Origin: JAGWRA01 sp963711505
GTDB taxonomy: Bacteria > Acidobacteriota > Vicinamibacteria > Vicinamibacterales > CAVVIG01
NCBI GenBank assembly: GCA_963711505.1
Contig: CAVQEJ010000001.1
Location: 1,106,492 to 1,170,491 of the forward strand
Length of the DNA: 64,000 nucleotides
Direction of reading: 5' to 3'
The notes beneath the pieces were generated by a model that was not told the DNA's origin, searched no databases, and was given only the letters and a program-made list of their open reading frames with translations. Every line of letters begins with the position of its first letter. Position 1 is the first letter of the stretch. The translations under genes were made by a program, and so were the position numbers. This document shows, piece by piece, positions 37,485 through 46,261 of the stretch.

Positions 37485-37826
37485 GTGGATCTGCCCGTCC
37501 CCCGCCTACGCACCATTCGGACCCGGTGCCTCCACGGGAGTGAAACACGGACAAGGGGTCGATTTCCCCTCACGGTCGAGCCTCCGGCTGTCGTTGATTC
37601 CATGAAGCAGACTGGTCTTCTGATGCGAGCGTCGCCCGCCGAGGTTCGTCCCCTCTGGCCACGCCTCGTTGCGACTGATTGTCCAGCTGAGATGGCACAG
37701 ACTAGCAGCATTCGAACGACCGGGCAAGCGTGTACCGTCGCGTCAGGGCAGGCGCGTACTCGTGGCGTACGATAAACTTGAGGCGCATTCCATGTTCACC
37801 CTTCCAGTTGCCGGCGGCGCCCGGTC
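37485..37826. other. Intergenic region with no recognised feature
   Basis: This is a 342-bp gap between the hydroxylase gene (minus) and the ABC permease pair (plus). It is somewhat less GC-rich than its surroundings. No hairpin, repeat family or convincing promoter was found; a TACGAT at 37768-37773 lacks a matching -35. Confidence 0.3.
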
Positions 37827-38987
37827 ATGAAGTTCCTGCCGCTGGTCTGGAGCGGCCTGCGTCGACGCCGCATTCGGACCGCCTGCACGCTCCTGTCGCT
37901 GGTCGCGGCCTTCATGCTCCTCGCGACGCTGATGGCCATCCGCACGGCGTTCACGGCCGGGGTGACGGTGGCCGGCGCGGAGCGGCTGATGATGACGTCG
38001 AAGATCGCCCTGATCAATCCGCTGCCGATGGCCTACGGCGCCGCGATTGCCCGCGAACCGGGCGTCCGCGACGTGACGCACGCCAACTGGTTCGGCGGCG
38101 TCTATCAGGATGTCAACCAGTCCTTTGCGAGTCTCGCGGTCGACCCCGCCAGCTGGCTGCGCATCCACCCGGAATTCCACGTCGCGCCGGCGCAGCGGGC
38201 GGCGTGGCTCGCCGATCGCACGGGCGCGATGGTCGGCGCCGACACGGCGCGCCGCTTCGGCTGGAAGATCGGCGATCGGGTGCCGCTCCAGGGGACCATC
38301 TACCGGCGTCCGGACGGCCGGCCGTGGGAATTCACGATCGACGCCATCTACGAAGCCGACGCGGACGCGGACCAGACGCAGTTCTTCCTGCACTACGACT
38401 ACCTCAACGAGACGCTGCCGCCCGGCGCGTACGGCAAGAACGAAGTGAGCTGGTACGTGATCCAGGTGTCCGATCCGTCGCAGTCGCAGCAGGTCGCGTC
38501 CCGTCTCGACGCGCGCTTCGCGAACTCCTCGTACGAAACGAAGACGGCGACGGAAAAGGCCTTCGTCTCGGGCTTCGCGCAGCAGATCGGCGAGGTCGGA
38601 CCGATCGTGGTCGACATTTCCGGCGCGGTGCTGCTCATGGTCCTGCTGGTGGCCGGCAACACGATGGCGCAGGCCATCCGCGAGCGCGCCGGCGAACTGG
38701 CGGTGCTGCGCACGCTCGGCTTCACGAGCGGCCATCTCGCCGGCCTCGTCCTCGCCGAGTCGTGCACGATCGCCCTGGTCGGGGGCGGCACCGGGCTGGC
38801 GCTGTCGTGGCTCGCGATCGGCCTCATCGGCGATCCGACCCACGGTGTCCTTCCGCCCATCCGGCTGACGCCGGAGATCCTCCTGGTCGGCGCGGCCGTC
38901 ATCGCCACCCTCGGCGTGGTCAGCGGCCTCGTCCCGGTGATCCAGGTGCGGCGCATGCGGATCGTCGAGACGCTCCGGCGGCCGTGA
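37827..38987 (+). CDS. ABC transporter permease, FtsX/MacB-like, first of a pair
   Basis: This 386-residue protein has one N-terminal transmembrane helix (ACTLLSLVAAFMLLATLMAI), a large extracytoplasmic domain of about 220 residues (MacB-PCD-like), and three C-terminal helices (VLLMVLLVAGNTMAQ.., LVLAESCTIALVGGGTGLAL.., ILLVGAAVIATLGVVSG). The conserved cytoplasmic helix ERAGELAVLRTLGFTSGHL contacts the ATPase in this family. It probably moves hydrophobic or peptide substrates or performs mechanical signalling. A second, similar permease follows 14 bp downstream; no ATPase is encoded next to them. Confidence 0.85.
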   Translation: MKFLPLVWSGLRRRRIRTACTLLSLVAAFMLLATLMAIRTAFTAGVTVAGAERLMMTSKIALINPLPMAYGAAIAREPGVRDVTHANWFGGVYQDVNQSFASLAVDPASWLRIHPEFHVAPAQRAAWLADRTGAMVGADTARRFGWKIGDRVPLQGTIYRRPDGRPWEFTIDAIYEADADADQTQFFLHYDYLNETLPPGAYGKNEVSWYVIQVSDPSQSQQVASRLDARFANSSYETKTATEKAFVSGFAQQIGEVGPIVVDISGAVLLMVLLVAGNTMAQAIRERAGELAVLRTLGFTSGHLAGLVLAESCTIALVGGGTGLALSWLAIGLIGDPTHGVLPPIRLTPEILLVGAAVIATLGVVSGLVPVIQVRRMRIVETLRRP

Positions 38988-39000
38988 AGGGATCGAGCTG

Positions 39001-40182
39001 ATGCTGGCGCAGGCTCTCGCCGTCATCGTCATTGCCCTGCGGTCGATCCGGCAGCGGCTCGGCCCCTCGGCGGTGGCCGTCACCGGCGTCATCGGCGTGG
39101 TGATCGTCTTCGTCACCACCCTGTCGATGACGCAGGGGCTCGTGGCCGCCATGCAGGCGTCCACCGATCCCCGCGACGTGATGGTGCTGCGCGCCGGCAG
39201 CGATACCGAGATGACCAGCGGCTTCTATCTCGAGCACGCCCGGATCATCGCCGATGCCCCGGGTGTCGCGCACGAGGGCGGCGCCGCCCTCGCGTCCCCG
39301 GAACTGCTGGTCATCGTCAACCAGCCGCTGCGCCGGAGCGGCGTCGACGCCAACGTGCCGATGCGCGGCGTGCTGCCGATCGCCTTCGAGGTGCACGACC
39401 ATCTGCGGATCATCGCCGGTCGCCGGTTCATCCCCGGTCGCAACGAGATCATCGTCGGCCGCGCGGCCGAACAGCAGTACGCCGGTCTCGGCCTGGGCGC
39501 CACGGTCCGCTGGGGGCCGGACCGCTGGCGCGTCGTCGGCGTGTTCGCCGACGACCACTCGGTCGCGGAGGGCGAGATCTGGTGCGACGCCGCGGTGGCG
39601 CAGCCGATCTACCACCGGAACAACTCCTACCAGTCGGTCAACGTGAAGCTGACCTCACCCGACCAGTTCACGCGATTCAAGGATGCGCTGACCACCGACC
39701 CGCGGCTGAGCGTGGTCGTGCTGCACCGATCGGAGGACTACGCACAGCAGTCGGAAGAGCTCAGACGCGTCATTCGGAGCATCGGGTTCATCGTCATCGG
39801 CCTGATGGGGCTGTGCGCCGTGTTCGCCGCCGTCAATACGATCTACAGCGCCGTGGCCAACCGCAGTCGGGAGATTGCCACGTTGCGGGCGTTGGGCTTC
39901 GGTCGGCTGCCCGTGGTCCTGTCCGTGTTCGCCGAGGCCGTCCTCCTCAGCGCCATCGGCGGCGTGATCGGCGGCGCGATCGCCTACGTCGTCTTCAATG
40001 GCTTTCAGACGTCGACGTTCAACCTGCAGGCGCTCAGCCAGGTGACGTTCGCGTTTACCGTCACGCCGGCCATCATCGGCGAGGGGATCGCCTGCGCCGT
40101 GGTACTCGGGCTGCTGGGCGGCGCCTTTCCCGCGATCAGAGCCGCGCGCCTGCCGGTCTCCGTCGTGCTCCGCGAGCTCTGA
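39001..40182 (+). CDS. ABC transporter permease, FtsX/MacB-like, second of a pair
   Basis: This 393-residue protein has the same architecture as its upstream neighbour: a helix near residues 20-45 (VAVTGVIGVVIVFVTTLSMT), a periplasmic MacB-like domain (LIFEVHDHLRIIAGRRFIPGRNEIIVG), and three C-terminal helices. The ATPase-coupling helix is NRSREIATLRALGFGRLPV. The two permeases probably form a heterodimer with an ATPase encoded elsewhere. The context downstream is the ether-lipid cluster in convergent orientation; no direct tie is evident. Confidence 0.85.
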   Translation: MLAQALAVIVIALRSIRQRLGPSAVAVTGVIGVVIVFVTTLSMTQGLVAAMQASTDPRDVMVLRAGSDTEMTSGFYLEHARIIADAPGVAHEGGAALASPELLVIVNQPLRRSGVDANVPMRGVLPIAFEVHDHLRIIAGRRFIPGRNEIIVGRAAEQQYAGLGLGATVRWGPDRWRVVGVFADDHSVAEGEIWCDAAVAQPIYHRNNSYQSVNVKLTSPDQFTRFKDALTTDPRLSVVVLHRSEDYAQQSEELRRVIRSIGFIVIGLMGLCAVFAAVNTIYSAVANRSREIATLRALGFGRLPVVLSVFAEAVLLSAIGGVIGGAIAYVVFNGFQTSTFNLQALSQVTFAFTVTPAIIGEGIACAVVLGLLGGAFPAIRAARLPVSVVLREL

Positions 40183-40202
40183 GATCGCGCGGGCGCCGTG
40201 GT

Positions 40203-40910
40203 CTAGGGGCCTGGCCGCCCGGCCGCCGGACGCCCGGCGAGATCGGCCACGCGCCGTTCGAGCTCACCCGTGACGTAGACGCACTGCGCCTTTCGACTCG
40301 GCAGCGCCTCCCACTCGACGGGGCGGATCGGCGTGCCGAAGCGGACCCGGAGCCGGCGCGGCCGCGGCAGCCACGTGCCCTTCGGCAGGGCGCTGCGGGC
40401 GCCCTCGATGTACGCGGGGACGACGGGCAGGCTCAGGGCCACGGCGAGAAAGCCGGCGCCGCGCTTGAACGGCAGCAGATCGCCCCGGACCGATCGCGTC
40501 CCTTCGGGAAAGGCGATCAGGTGCACGCCCTGCTCGCGCATGATCTCGCCGCACTCCGCCACCGTGTGCCGTAGTTCTGCGGATCGCGCGTCCGAGCGAT
40601 CGATGCCGATGATGTTCAGCACGCTGCGCGTGACGCGCCCGGTCCGGGACTGCGGCGCGAAGTAGTCGGTCGCGGCCAGCAGCCGGAACGACGCGAACGG
40701 AAGTCCGGCGGCTACCATCAGCGCGACCGAGTCGAGGTGGCTCGTGTGATTGCTGCAGACCAGCGACGGCTCGGCTGGCAGCTCCCCGGACACCTGGAGC
40801 GGCAGATACAGCCGGAACACCGCGCGTGCAAACCACTCGAACCCCTGTTTCAGGACACGCGGCCCGGTGGTCGTCGCCCTCGCGCTCGCCCGCTCCTCTG
40901 GATGCGTCAT
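40203..40910 (-). CDS. plsC: PlsC-type lysophospholipid/glycerolipid acyltransferase
   Basis: This 235-residue acyltransferase has the family motifs NHTSHLD (HX4D catalytic pair), a KRGAGFLA block and FPEGTRS (Glu-Gly-Thr substrate site). It esterifies a 1-alkyl or 1-acyl glycerol phosphate at position 2 using acyl-CoA or acyl-ACP. There is a hydrophobic stretch after the HX4D motif but no certain transmembrane helix. ATG 40910 overlaps the stop of the alkyl-DHAP synthase homologue (ATGA), so it is the last gene of that operon and is naturally read as the sn-2 acyltransferase of ether lipids, by context. Confidence 0.88.
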   Translation of the reverse strand: MTHPEERASARATTTGPRVLKQGFEWFARAVFRLYLPLQVSGELPAEPSLVCSNHTSHLDSVALMVAAGLPFASFRLLAATDYFAPQSRTGRVTRSVLNIIGIDRSDARSAELRHTVAECGEIMREQGVHLIAFPEGTRSVRGDLLPFKRGAGFLAVALSLPVVPAYIEGARSALPKGTWLPRPRRLRVRFGTPIRPVEWEALPSRKAQCVYVTGELERRVADLAGRPAAGRPGP

Positions 40911-42652
40911 GACGGGACGTCGGGCCCGCAGGCGCCGTTGCCGATGCCGAAGACGTTGCGCGGGTCGACGCTGCGCTTCGCCGCCCGGATCGCGTCGAGG
41001 CCGGCGGCGGTGTGGACCTGTGGCAGGAACATCTGACGGATCTTGCCAACGCCGTGGTGGTGCGACAGCGATCCGCCGGCATCGAGAATCACCTGCCGCA
41101 GCGCCTGTTCGATCTCGTGGAACACGCCGCCGGGATCGGCGAGACCGCGCCCCGACAACGCCATCGTGAAATAGATGCAGACCCCGGCGTGATACGTCTG
41201 CGTGACGCGATACGACAGGTACGGCCGGCCCGCGACACCTCGCGAAGCGCATTCCGACGACAGCGCTCGCTGGACCGCAGCGCACACCTGTTCGATGCGG
41301 TCCCAGGGCACCGACGTTTCGAACGACTCGCCGACGATCCCGAACTGGCTGAAGAAGTCGCGGAGGTAGGCGATCGCGAACGTCAGCGAGTAGCCACGGC
41401 GTCCGTTCTCGGCGCCGGCCCAGACGGCGTTGAACGGCTTCGCGAGGGCTCGCAGCGCGCGCTCCTCGTCGCGGACCTGCCGCCGCGTCCCTTCCATCAC
41501 GATCGTGCAGGCGGCGAGGGCCGAGGGATCGAAGCCCAGCACACGCGTCAGCCACGCGCGCTGCAGGGTGCTCGTCCACCGCGCGGCGCCGCGGGCGGCG
41601 GGCCGCAGCGCCTGCCCGAACCTGAATTCCTGATTGTTGACGAGGCGGATGCTCGCCGGCAGCGCACCGGCGGCGCGAACCGCTTTGAGAAACGCCACGC
41701 CGTCAGCAAAGCTGCGGAAGACGAGCGATTGATAGCGCACCTCCGCGGGCTTCGGATGGATCGCGATCAACGCCCTGGTAATCACGCCGAGGTTGCCTTC
41801 GCTGCCGAAGAGGAGCGACAGCGGCTGCATCCCGGTCGACGTGCGTGCCGCGGGCCGGCGCGTTTCGATCGTGCCGGACGGGGTGATGAGCGTCGCCTCG
41901 ATCACCACGTCTTCGATGTTGCCGTAGCGGTTCTTCTTCATCCCGCTGGCATTGGTCGAGATCCACCCGCCGAGCGTCGAGAACTCCAGGCTGTCGGGCG
42001 TGTGGCCGGAGGTGTAGCCCATCGCGCCGAGGGCCTCTTCGAGCGCGGCGCCGGTGATGCCGGCCTCGACGAGCGCGCACCCGTTCTCCCGATCGACCGC
42101 GCGCACGCGGTTCATGCGACGCATGTCGACCGACACGATGGGGCGCGTCTCGTGTTCGCGGCACTGCAGCGCGCCGCTGACGTTGGTCCCGCCGCCGTAC
42201 GGCACCAGGCACGCGTCGTGCTCGCCGGCGAGCGCGATGAGGGCCTGCACTTCCTCTTCGTCCACCGGTTCGACCACCACGTCGACGACGCGGCCGAAGG
42301 GGCCGCCATACAGCGCGCGGTCGACTTCGCCCACCGACAGTTGTCCGTGGCTGTGCGTGAGACGGACCTGCGGATCGGTCGAGCGACGGTCGGCTGGCAG
42401 CGCGCGATCGAGCGCCGACATCAGGGCGGGCGTCAGCTGCGGCGGAGGGACGGCGGGGGCACGCTCGGCTACGCGCGGCCAGGCGTCGAACGGAACCCCG
42501 AGCACCTGTTCGACGAACGGGATCAGGTGCGGCATCGACTGTCCGCTGGGCGGATATCGATCGCCCGTCATGCGGACGGACCGGGCGCCCTCGAGCTCCA
42601 GTCGCGTGTCGGCGAAGCCCCAGCGATGCGGATGCCGCGCGTCGTCAGCCAT
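40907..42652 (-). CDS. agpS: Alkyldihydroxyacetonephosphate synthase homologue (FAD-dependent)
   Basis: This 581-residue protein has an FAD-binding PCMH domain (LVPYGGGTNVSGALQC, then PDSLEFSTLGGWISTNASG and MKKNRYGNIEDVV) and a C-terminal cap with GGSLSHHHGVGKIR and GVCIYFTMAL. The SLEFSTLGGWISTNASGMKKNRYGNIED block and the HHH active site are hallmarks of alkyl-DHAP synthase rather than of glycolate oxidase or D-lactate dehydrogenase. The enzyme swaps the acyl chain of acyl-DHAP for a fatty alcohol, making the ether bond. It is coupled to PlsC downstream (ATGA) and overlaps the FAD-oxidase gene upstream by eight bases. The frame is intact. Confidence 0.87.
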   Translation of the reverse strand: MADDARHPHRWGFADTRLELEGARSVRMTGDRYPPSGQSMPHLIPFVEQVLGVPFDAWPRVAERAPAVPPPQLTPALMSALDRALPADRRSTDPQVRLTHSHGQLSVGEVDRALYGGPFGRVVDVVVEPVDEEEVQALIALAGEHDACLVPYGGGTNVSGALQCREHETRPIVSVDMRRMNRVRAVDRENGCALVEAGITGAALEEALGAMGYTSGHTPDSLEFSTLGGWISTNASGMKKNRYGNIEDVVIEATLITPSGTIETRRPAARTSTGMQPLSLLFGSEGNLGVITRALIAIHPKPAEVRYQSLVFRSFADGVAFLKAVRAAGALPASIRLVNNQEFRFGQALRPAARGAARWTSTLQRAWLTRVLGFDPSALAACTIVMEGTRRQVRDEERALRALAKPFNAVWAGAENGRRGYSLTFAIAYLRDFFSQFGIVGESFETSVPWDRIEQVCAAVQRALSSECASRGVAGRPYLSYRVTQTYHAGVCIYFTMALSGRGLADPGGVFHEIEQALRQVILDAGGSLSHHHGVGKIRQMFLPQVHTAAGLDAIRAAKRSVDPRNVFGIGNGACGPDVPS

Positions 42653-43973
42653 GCCGGTCGATCAGGCCGGCGGCTCGGCGAAGCCGAGCACGCGGTCGAG
42701 GTACCGGGATCCGAGCTTGCGCGTCGGATCGACGCGGAGCAGCGCGTCTCGCCACGCCTCGTACTTGCGTCCGTACGCGCGGCGCATGTCGTCGGCCGTG
42801 ATGTAGCGGGTCTGGTTGAGGAACGGCACGGCGCCCAGGTCCAGGATCATGCGGTTGTAGTCGCGATAGAACCGTTCCCAGCGCGGGCCTTCGCGGCGAT
42901 CGAACGAGACCGGATCGATCGCGACGCGCTCGTCGGCGTCGAGGAACCGCGGCTCGGGGAAGGTGCGGAACACCTCGATCAGCGATTCCGCCGGATAGTC
43001 CGGATGCGATCGGCAGAACCCGACGATGCGCGGCACCGCGTCGGTGAAGCGGCCGACCGGAAAGCTCCAGGTGATGAAGTCGAGGTAGGCCGAGCCGTCG
43101 CGCGGGTAGTGCGTCAGGTTCTGAATGTGCAGCCGCCGCTTCGTCTTGCGATCGGCGCCGAGACGGATCGCCGTCCGCAGCACGGTCGCCCGGGTCGAGC
43201 GCGGCAGCGCGCGCGCCAGGCGTACGTACGAGCGTGTTCGGGCCGGTCAGCAGCGATTCGAAGGGCGGCCCCGGCTCCGCCGGCCGCCGGTTCTCGTGCA
43301 CGCGCATGAGGACGAGGTCGAGCTTCGGAAAGAGCAGCGTGCGCTGTTCGAGCGCCCGGGCGTGCTGGACCGGGTCGTCGAGAAACGGCGTGAGTGGCAG
43401 CACCTCTTCGTGGACATCGGCGCTGGCGAGCGGGAGCGTCTTCAGCCGGGCCTCGGCCACCACGCCCGCAGCGCTGTAGCTGTCGCGCAGCAGGGCCAGC
43501 TCGTCATCGTCGCGGCCGGCGTACAGTTCGACGAGCTCGCCCGACGGGCGGACGACCTTGGCGCTGATCACGGCGCCGCTCACGCCGTTCGCGCCGGGAT
43601 TGAAGGGATGGTTCGCGCCTTTGGTCGGCGCCGTGATCGACCCGCCGACGCTCGGATCGGCCGTGATGGTGAACCCGGGGAGCTGCCGTCCCTGCGCGTA
43701 GAGCGCGCGGCTCAGGTCGTAGACCGTGAGGCCGCCGCCGACCACCACCGAATCGGCAGCGCTCTCGGTGATGTCGTTGAGGCCGCTCATGTCGAGCGCC
43801 ACACGGCCCGGCGGATCCATCAGCGCGGTCTTCGACATGCGCGCGCCCATCACGAGCAGTCGCTCGCGCGAGCCGCCAATCATCTCCTGCAGGTCGGTGA
43901 CGTGGCGCGGGCGCAGCACGGTCTCGACCGTGGTCGCCACGTTCCCGAGCCAGTTGGCGATCCGTTCAGCCAC
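42645..43973 (-). CDS. FAD-linked oxidase, DprE1/aldonolactone-oxidase-like (frame break near 43220)
   Basis: The protein is about 440 residues from GTG 43973. It has the FAD-binding PCMH fold (RPRHVTDLQEMIGGSRERLLVMGARMSKTALM.. and PSVGGSITAPTKGANHPFNPG). The C-terminal RYITADDMRRAYGRKYEAWRDALLRVDPTRKLGSRYLDRVLGF is typical of aldonolactone and decaprenylphosphoryl-ribose oxidases. The break near 43220 splits the cap domain. A fatty alcohol or glycerol derivative substrate would be logical here, but this is inference. It lies between the desaturase and the alkyl-DHAP synthase in the same operon. Confidence 0.72.
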   Translation of the reverse strand: MAERIANWLGNVATTVETVLRPRHVTDLQEMIGGSRERLLVMGARMSKTALMDPPGRVALDMSGLNDITESAADSVVVGGGLTVYDLSRALYAQGRQLPGFTITADPSVGGSITAPTKGANHPFNPGANGVSGAVISAKVVRPSGELVELYAGRDDDELALLRDSYSAAGVVAEARLKTLPLASADVHEEVLPLTPFLDDPVQHARALEQRTLLFPKLDLVLMRVHENRRPAEPGPPFESLLTGPNTLVRTPGARAAALDPGDRAADGDPSRRRSQDEAAAAHSEPDALPARRLGLPRLHHLELSGRPLHRRGAAHRRVLPIASGLSGGIADRGVPHLPRAAVPRRRRARRDRSGLVRSPRRPALGTVLSRLQPHDPGPGRRAVPQPDPLHHGRRHAPRVRTQVRGVARRAAPRRSDAQARIPVPRPRARLRRAAGLIDRHG

Positions 43974-43988
43974 GGCAGGGAGTGACCG

Positions 43989-45260
43989 TCAGCATGGTTC
44001 GGCAGGTGTGGGGGTCGCGACCCGGCGCATCCCGCCGCCCGCGACGTAATCCCACGAATCGGCGTTCTTGTAGACCACGCCCGCGAAGATCGCGTCGAAC
44101 AGGACGGCGCACGCCGCCGGCTGCAGCAGGTCGATGGCCGGGGCGCGGAGGGGCGCGAGATCCGGCGCGATCATCGCCTCGGCCGCCGGCAGGTGATAGC
44201 AGGGGATCCCGGGCGACAGGTGGTGCAGCGAGTGATAGTCCGACAGCCCGTGGCCCAGCCAGCGGGTGAGCGCGCCGCTGCGGATGTCGGAGACGTTGAG
44301 CGCGTCGGCGAGGGCCGAACGACGAGGCGACGTCCAGTACACCTGGTTGGGCGACAGGTGGGCGGCGAACACCTGGAACGTCAGCGCGTGGCCGACGAGC
44401 AGCGCGAGGAAGAACAGCAGCGGCAGTCGCGGCGACACGGCATACAGCGCGGCGAGAAACGCCACCGACGCGAGTGTCGCCCACCACGACTCCGCGCGCC
44501 GCCAGTCGCGGCGCGCGACCGAGAACTCTCCGCTGAAGAACAGCACGGCGGGCCCCATGCCGATCGGCAGCACGAGCAGGTAGAACAGCTGCCGCACGCG
44601 CATCGGCAGCCTGATCATCGCCGCGCTCAGCCGCAGCGGGACCTGCAGCGGCGCCGGAAAGAGATCGAGCGAGCAGTGTTCCGGATCCGTGGTCTCCGGC
44701 CGGTGTTCGACGCCGAAGCGCTTCGGATCGATCGTCGACTGCGTGTGCTGGTGATGGTCGAGGTGCGAACGGCGGAACCCGCCGAATTCCATCAGGAGCA
44801 GCGGCGCGAGCATGAAGCCGAGCACGGTGTTCGCGCGCCGTGACGGCAGGAGCGTGCTGTGCGCCAGGTCGTGCAGGATGGCCACGCCGCCGTACAGGCC
44901 CACGCCCGCCAGCAGAACGCACGGAACGGCCGCCCATCCCCATCCCGCCGCCCACAGGCGGAGCGCCGCGTACAGCGGCGCGACGACGAAGAACAGCGTC
45001 TGGCCCGCGGCCACGGCCGCCCGGCCCGGTTTCGGCATCAGGAATTCGCGCCGCGCCCTGGCCAGGCGCTGGACCACGGCCTGGGCGGACCGCTCGAGCT
45101 CTGGACTCCAGTCGCCGTGCCCTGCCTGTAACTCGTCGAGGATCGCTTGCCGGTAGTCACGGCAGGCGTGCACGATGCCGAAGCGAGAACGAGGAGATGA
45201 GCTGTCAGACGTCAGGATGGTCGCCAAATGAGACCCTGCGCGAGGCGAACGAGACCCCAC
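43989..45260 (-). CDS. Membrane fatty acid desaturase
   Basis: The protein is about 423 residues; the start could be GTG 45260 or an internal GTG about 28 codons later, since the first 30 residues look non-conserved. It has four or more hydrophobic helices and three histidine boxes of the desaturase superfamily: HDLAH, HLDHHQHT and HSLHH. It is oxygen-dependent and uses a di-iron site to desaturate or hydroxylate acyl chains. It heads the minus operon (desaturase, FAD oxidase, alkyl-DHAP synthase, PlsC) and is divergent from the CarF homologue, with which it shares a 68-bp promoter region. Confidence 0.82.
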   Translation of the reverse strand: MGSRSPRAGSHLATILTSDSSSPRSRFGIVHACRDYRQAILDELQAGHGDWSPELERSAQAVVQRLARARREFLMPKPGRAAVAAGQTLFFVVAPLYAALRLWAAGWGWAAVPCVLLAGVGLYGGVAILHDLAHSTLLPSRRANTVLGFMLAPLLLMEFGGFRRSHLDHHQHTQSTIDPKRFGVEHRPETTDPEHCSLDLFPAPLQVPLRLSAAMIRLPMRVRQLFYLLVLPIGMGPAVLFFSGEFSVARRDWRRAESWWATLASVAFLAALYAVSPRLPLLFFLALLVGHALTFQVFAAHLSPNQVYWTSPRRSALADALNVSDIRSGALTRWLGHGLSDYHSLHHLSPGIPCYHLPAAEAMIAPDLAPLRAPAIDLLQPAACAVLFDAIFAGVVYKNADSWDYVAGGGMRRVATPTPAEPC

Positions 45261-45328
45261 GCGATCGGTTAAGTTTCGCCAGGACAGGAGTATATATTAG
45301 AAACTGGACTATAATCAGCCCGCCTGTA
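45261..45328. promoter_or_regulatory. AT-rich divergent promoter region of the ether-lipid operons
   Basis: The stretch 45289-45315 is conspicuously AT-rich for this genome: TATATATT (45291-45298) and a perfect TATAAT (45310-45315) facing the CarF gene, whose ATG is at 45329. No convincing -35 TTGACA is present, which could mean an alternative sigma factor or activator. Confidence 0.5.
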
Positions 45329-46087
45329 ATGTCCAACTCCTCGACAGGACTCGTGCTCACCTATTCGCGGCGCTTCCGGATGGTGGAGCTGTCCGCGCTT
45401 GCCCTCTTCGCCGCGTTGTTCCTCGCGCTGGCCGGGCGCGCGTACGCGGCGCGTGCCTTCGTCTCGCCGGTCGACGTCCTCTTGATGCTGTTGATCGGCG
45501 CGCTGGTGGCCGACTTCGGTGCCGGTCTCGTGCACTGGTCGGCCGACACGTGGGGAGACCAGAGCTGGCCGATCGTCGGTCCGACGCTGATACGGAGTTT
45601 TCGCGAGCACCATCTCGATCCCGAGGCCATCACGCGTCACGACTTCGTCGAAGCCAACGGCGCGACGGCGCTCGTCCTGCTGCCGGCGATGGTCGGTGTC
45701 CACCTGCTGCTGCCGGCTCACGCCGCCGACTGGAGCCGTCTGGACTTTCAGGCGGCCATCTTTGGTCTGGGCGTGTTCTTCTTCGTGCTCATGACCAACC
45801 AGATCCACAAGTGGGCCCATCTGGATCGGCCGCCCCGCCTCGTGCATCACCTGCAGCGCCTGCGGCTGATTCTCGGCGCCGACCATCATCGCGGCCATCA
45901 CTCGGGCCCCCATACGGTGCGGTACTGCATCACCACGGGCTGGCTGAATCCCGTGCTGGACCGCATCGGCTTCTTCAGGACCTCCGAGCGCGTCGTGCAG
46001 ATCGTCTGCCGCCTTCAGCCGAGGCAGGACGATCTGCGGCTCATCGGCCTTGCCGGCAGTGCCAAGCGGCCTTCTCAACAGGGATGA
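45329..46087 (+). CDS. carF: CarF/TMEM189 family plasmanylethanolamine desaturase homologue
   Basis: This 252-residue membrane protein is recognisable by its conserved histidine-rich motifs: DFGAGLVHWSADTWGD, REHHLDPEAITRHDFVEANG, MTNQIHKWAH and ILGADHHRGHHSGPH. These match the CarF/PEDS1 family, which inserts the vinyl-ether double bond of plasmalogens in an oxygen-dependent reaction; in Myxococcus CarF also underlies light and singlet-oxygen signalling. Two to three hydrophobic helices surround them. The TATAAT element ends 13 bases before ATG 45329. Its position at the divergent head of the ether-lipid locus strongly supports the function. Confidence 0.88.
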   Translation: MSNSSTGLVLTYSRRFRMVELSALALFAALFLALAGRAYAARAFVSPVDVLLMLLIGALVADFGAGLVHWSADTWGDQSWPIVGPTLIRSFREHHLDPEAITRHDFVEANGATALVLLPAMVGVHLLLPAHAADWSRLDFQAAIFGLGVFFFVLMTNQIHKWAHLDRPPRLVHHLQRLRLILGADHHRGHHSGPHTVRYCITTGWLNPVLDRIGFFRTSERVVQIVCRLQPRQDDLRLIGLAGSAKRPSQQG

Positions 46088-46261
46088 CGGCGGGCGCCGC
46101 GTGGCGACCGGGCGGCGGTACCCCTCTTGCGCGTTCGAGCCCTTTCGTCTGCGCGCCCGGCCGTGCACGGCCTCGGCCCGCGCCATGATGGTCGTGAACC
46201 ATTTCCGCGGTCGGGCATCCGGTGAAGGCGGGATGCAGCGTGAATCTGGACTGGACCCGGT

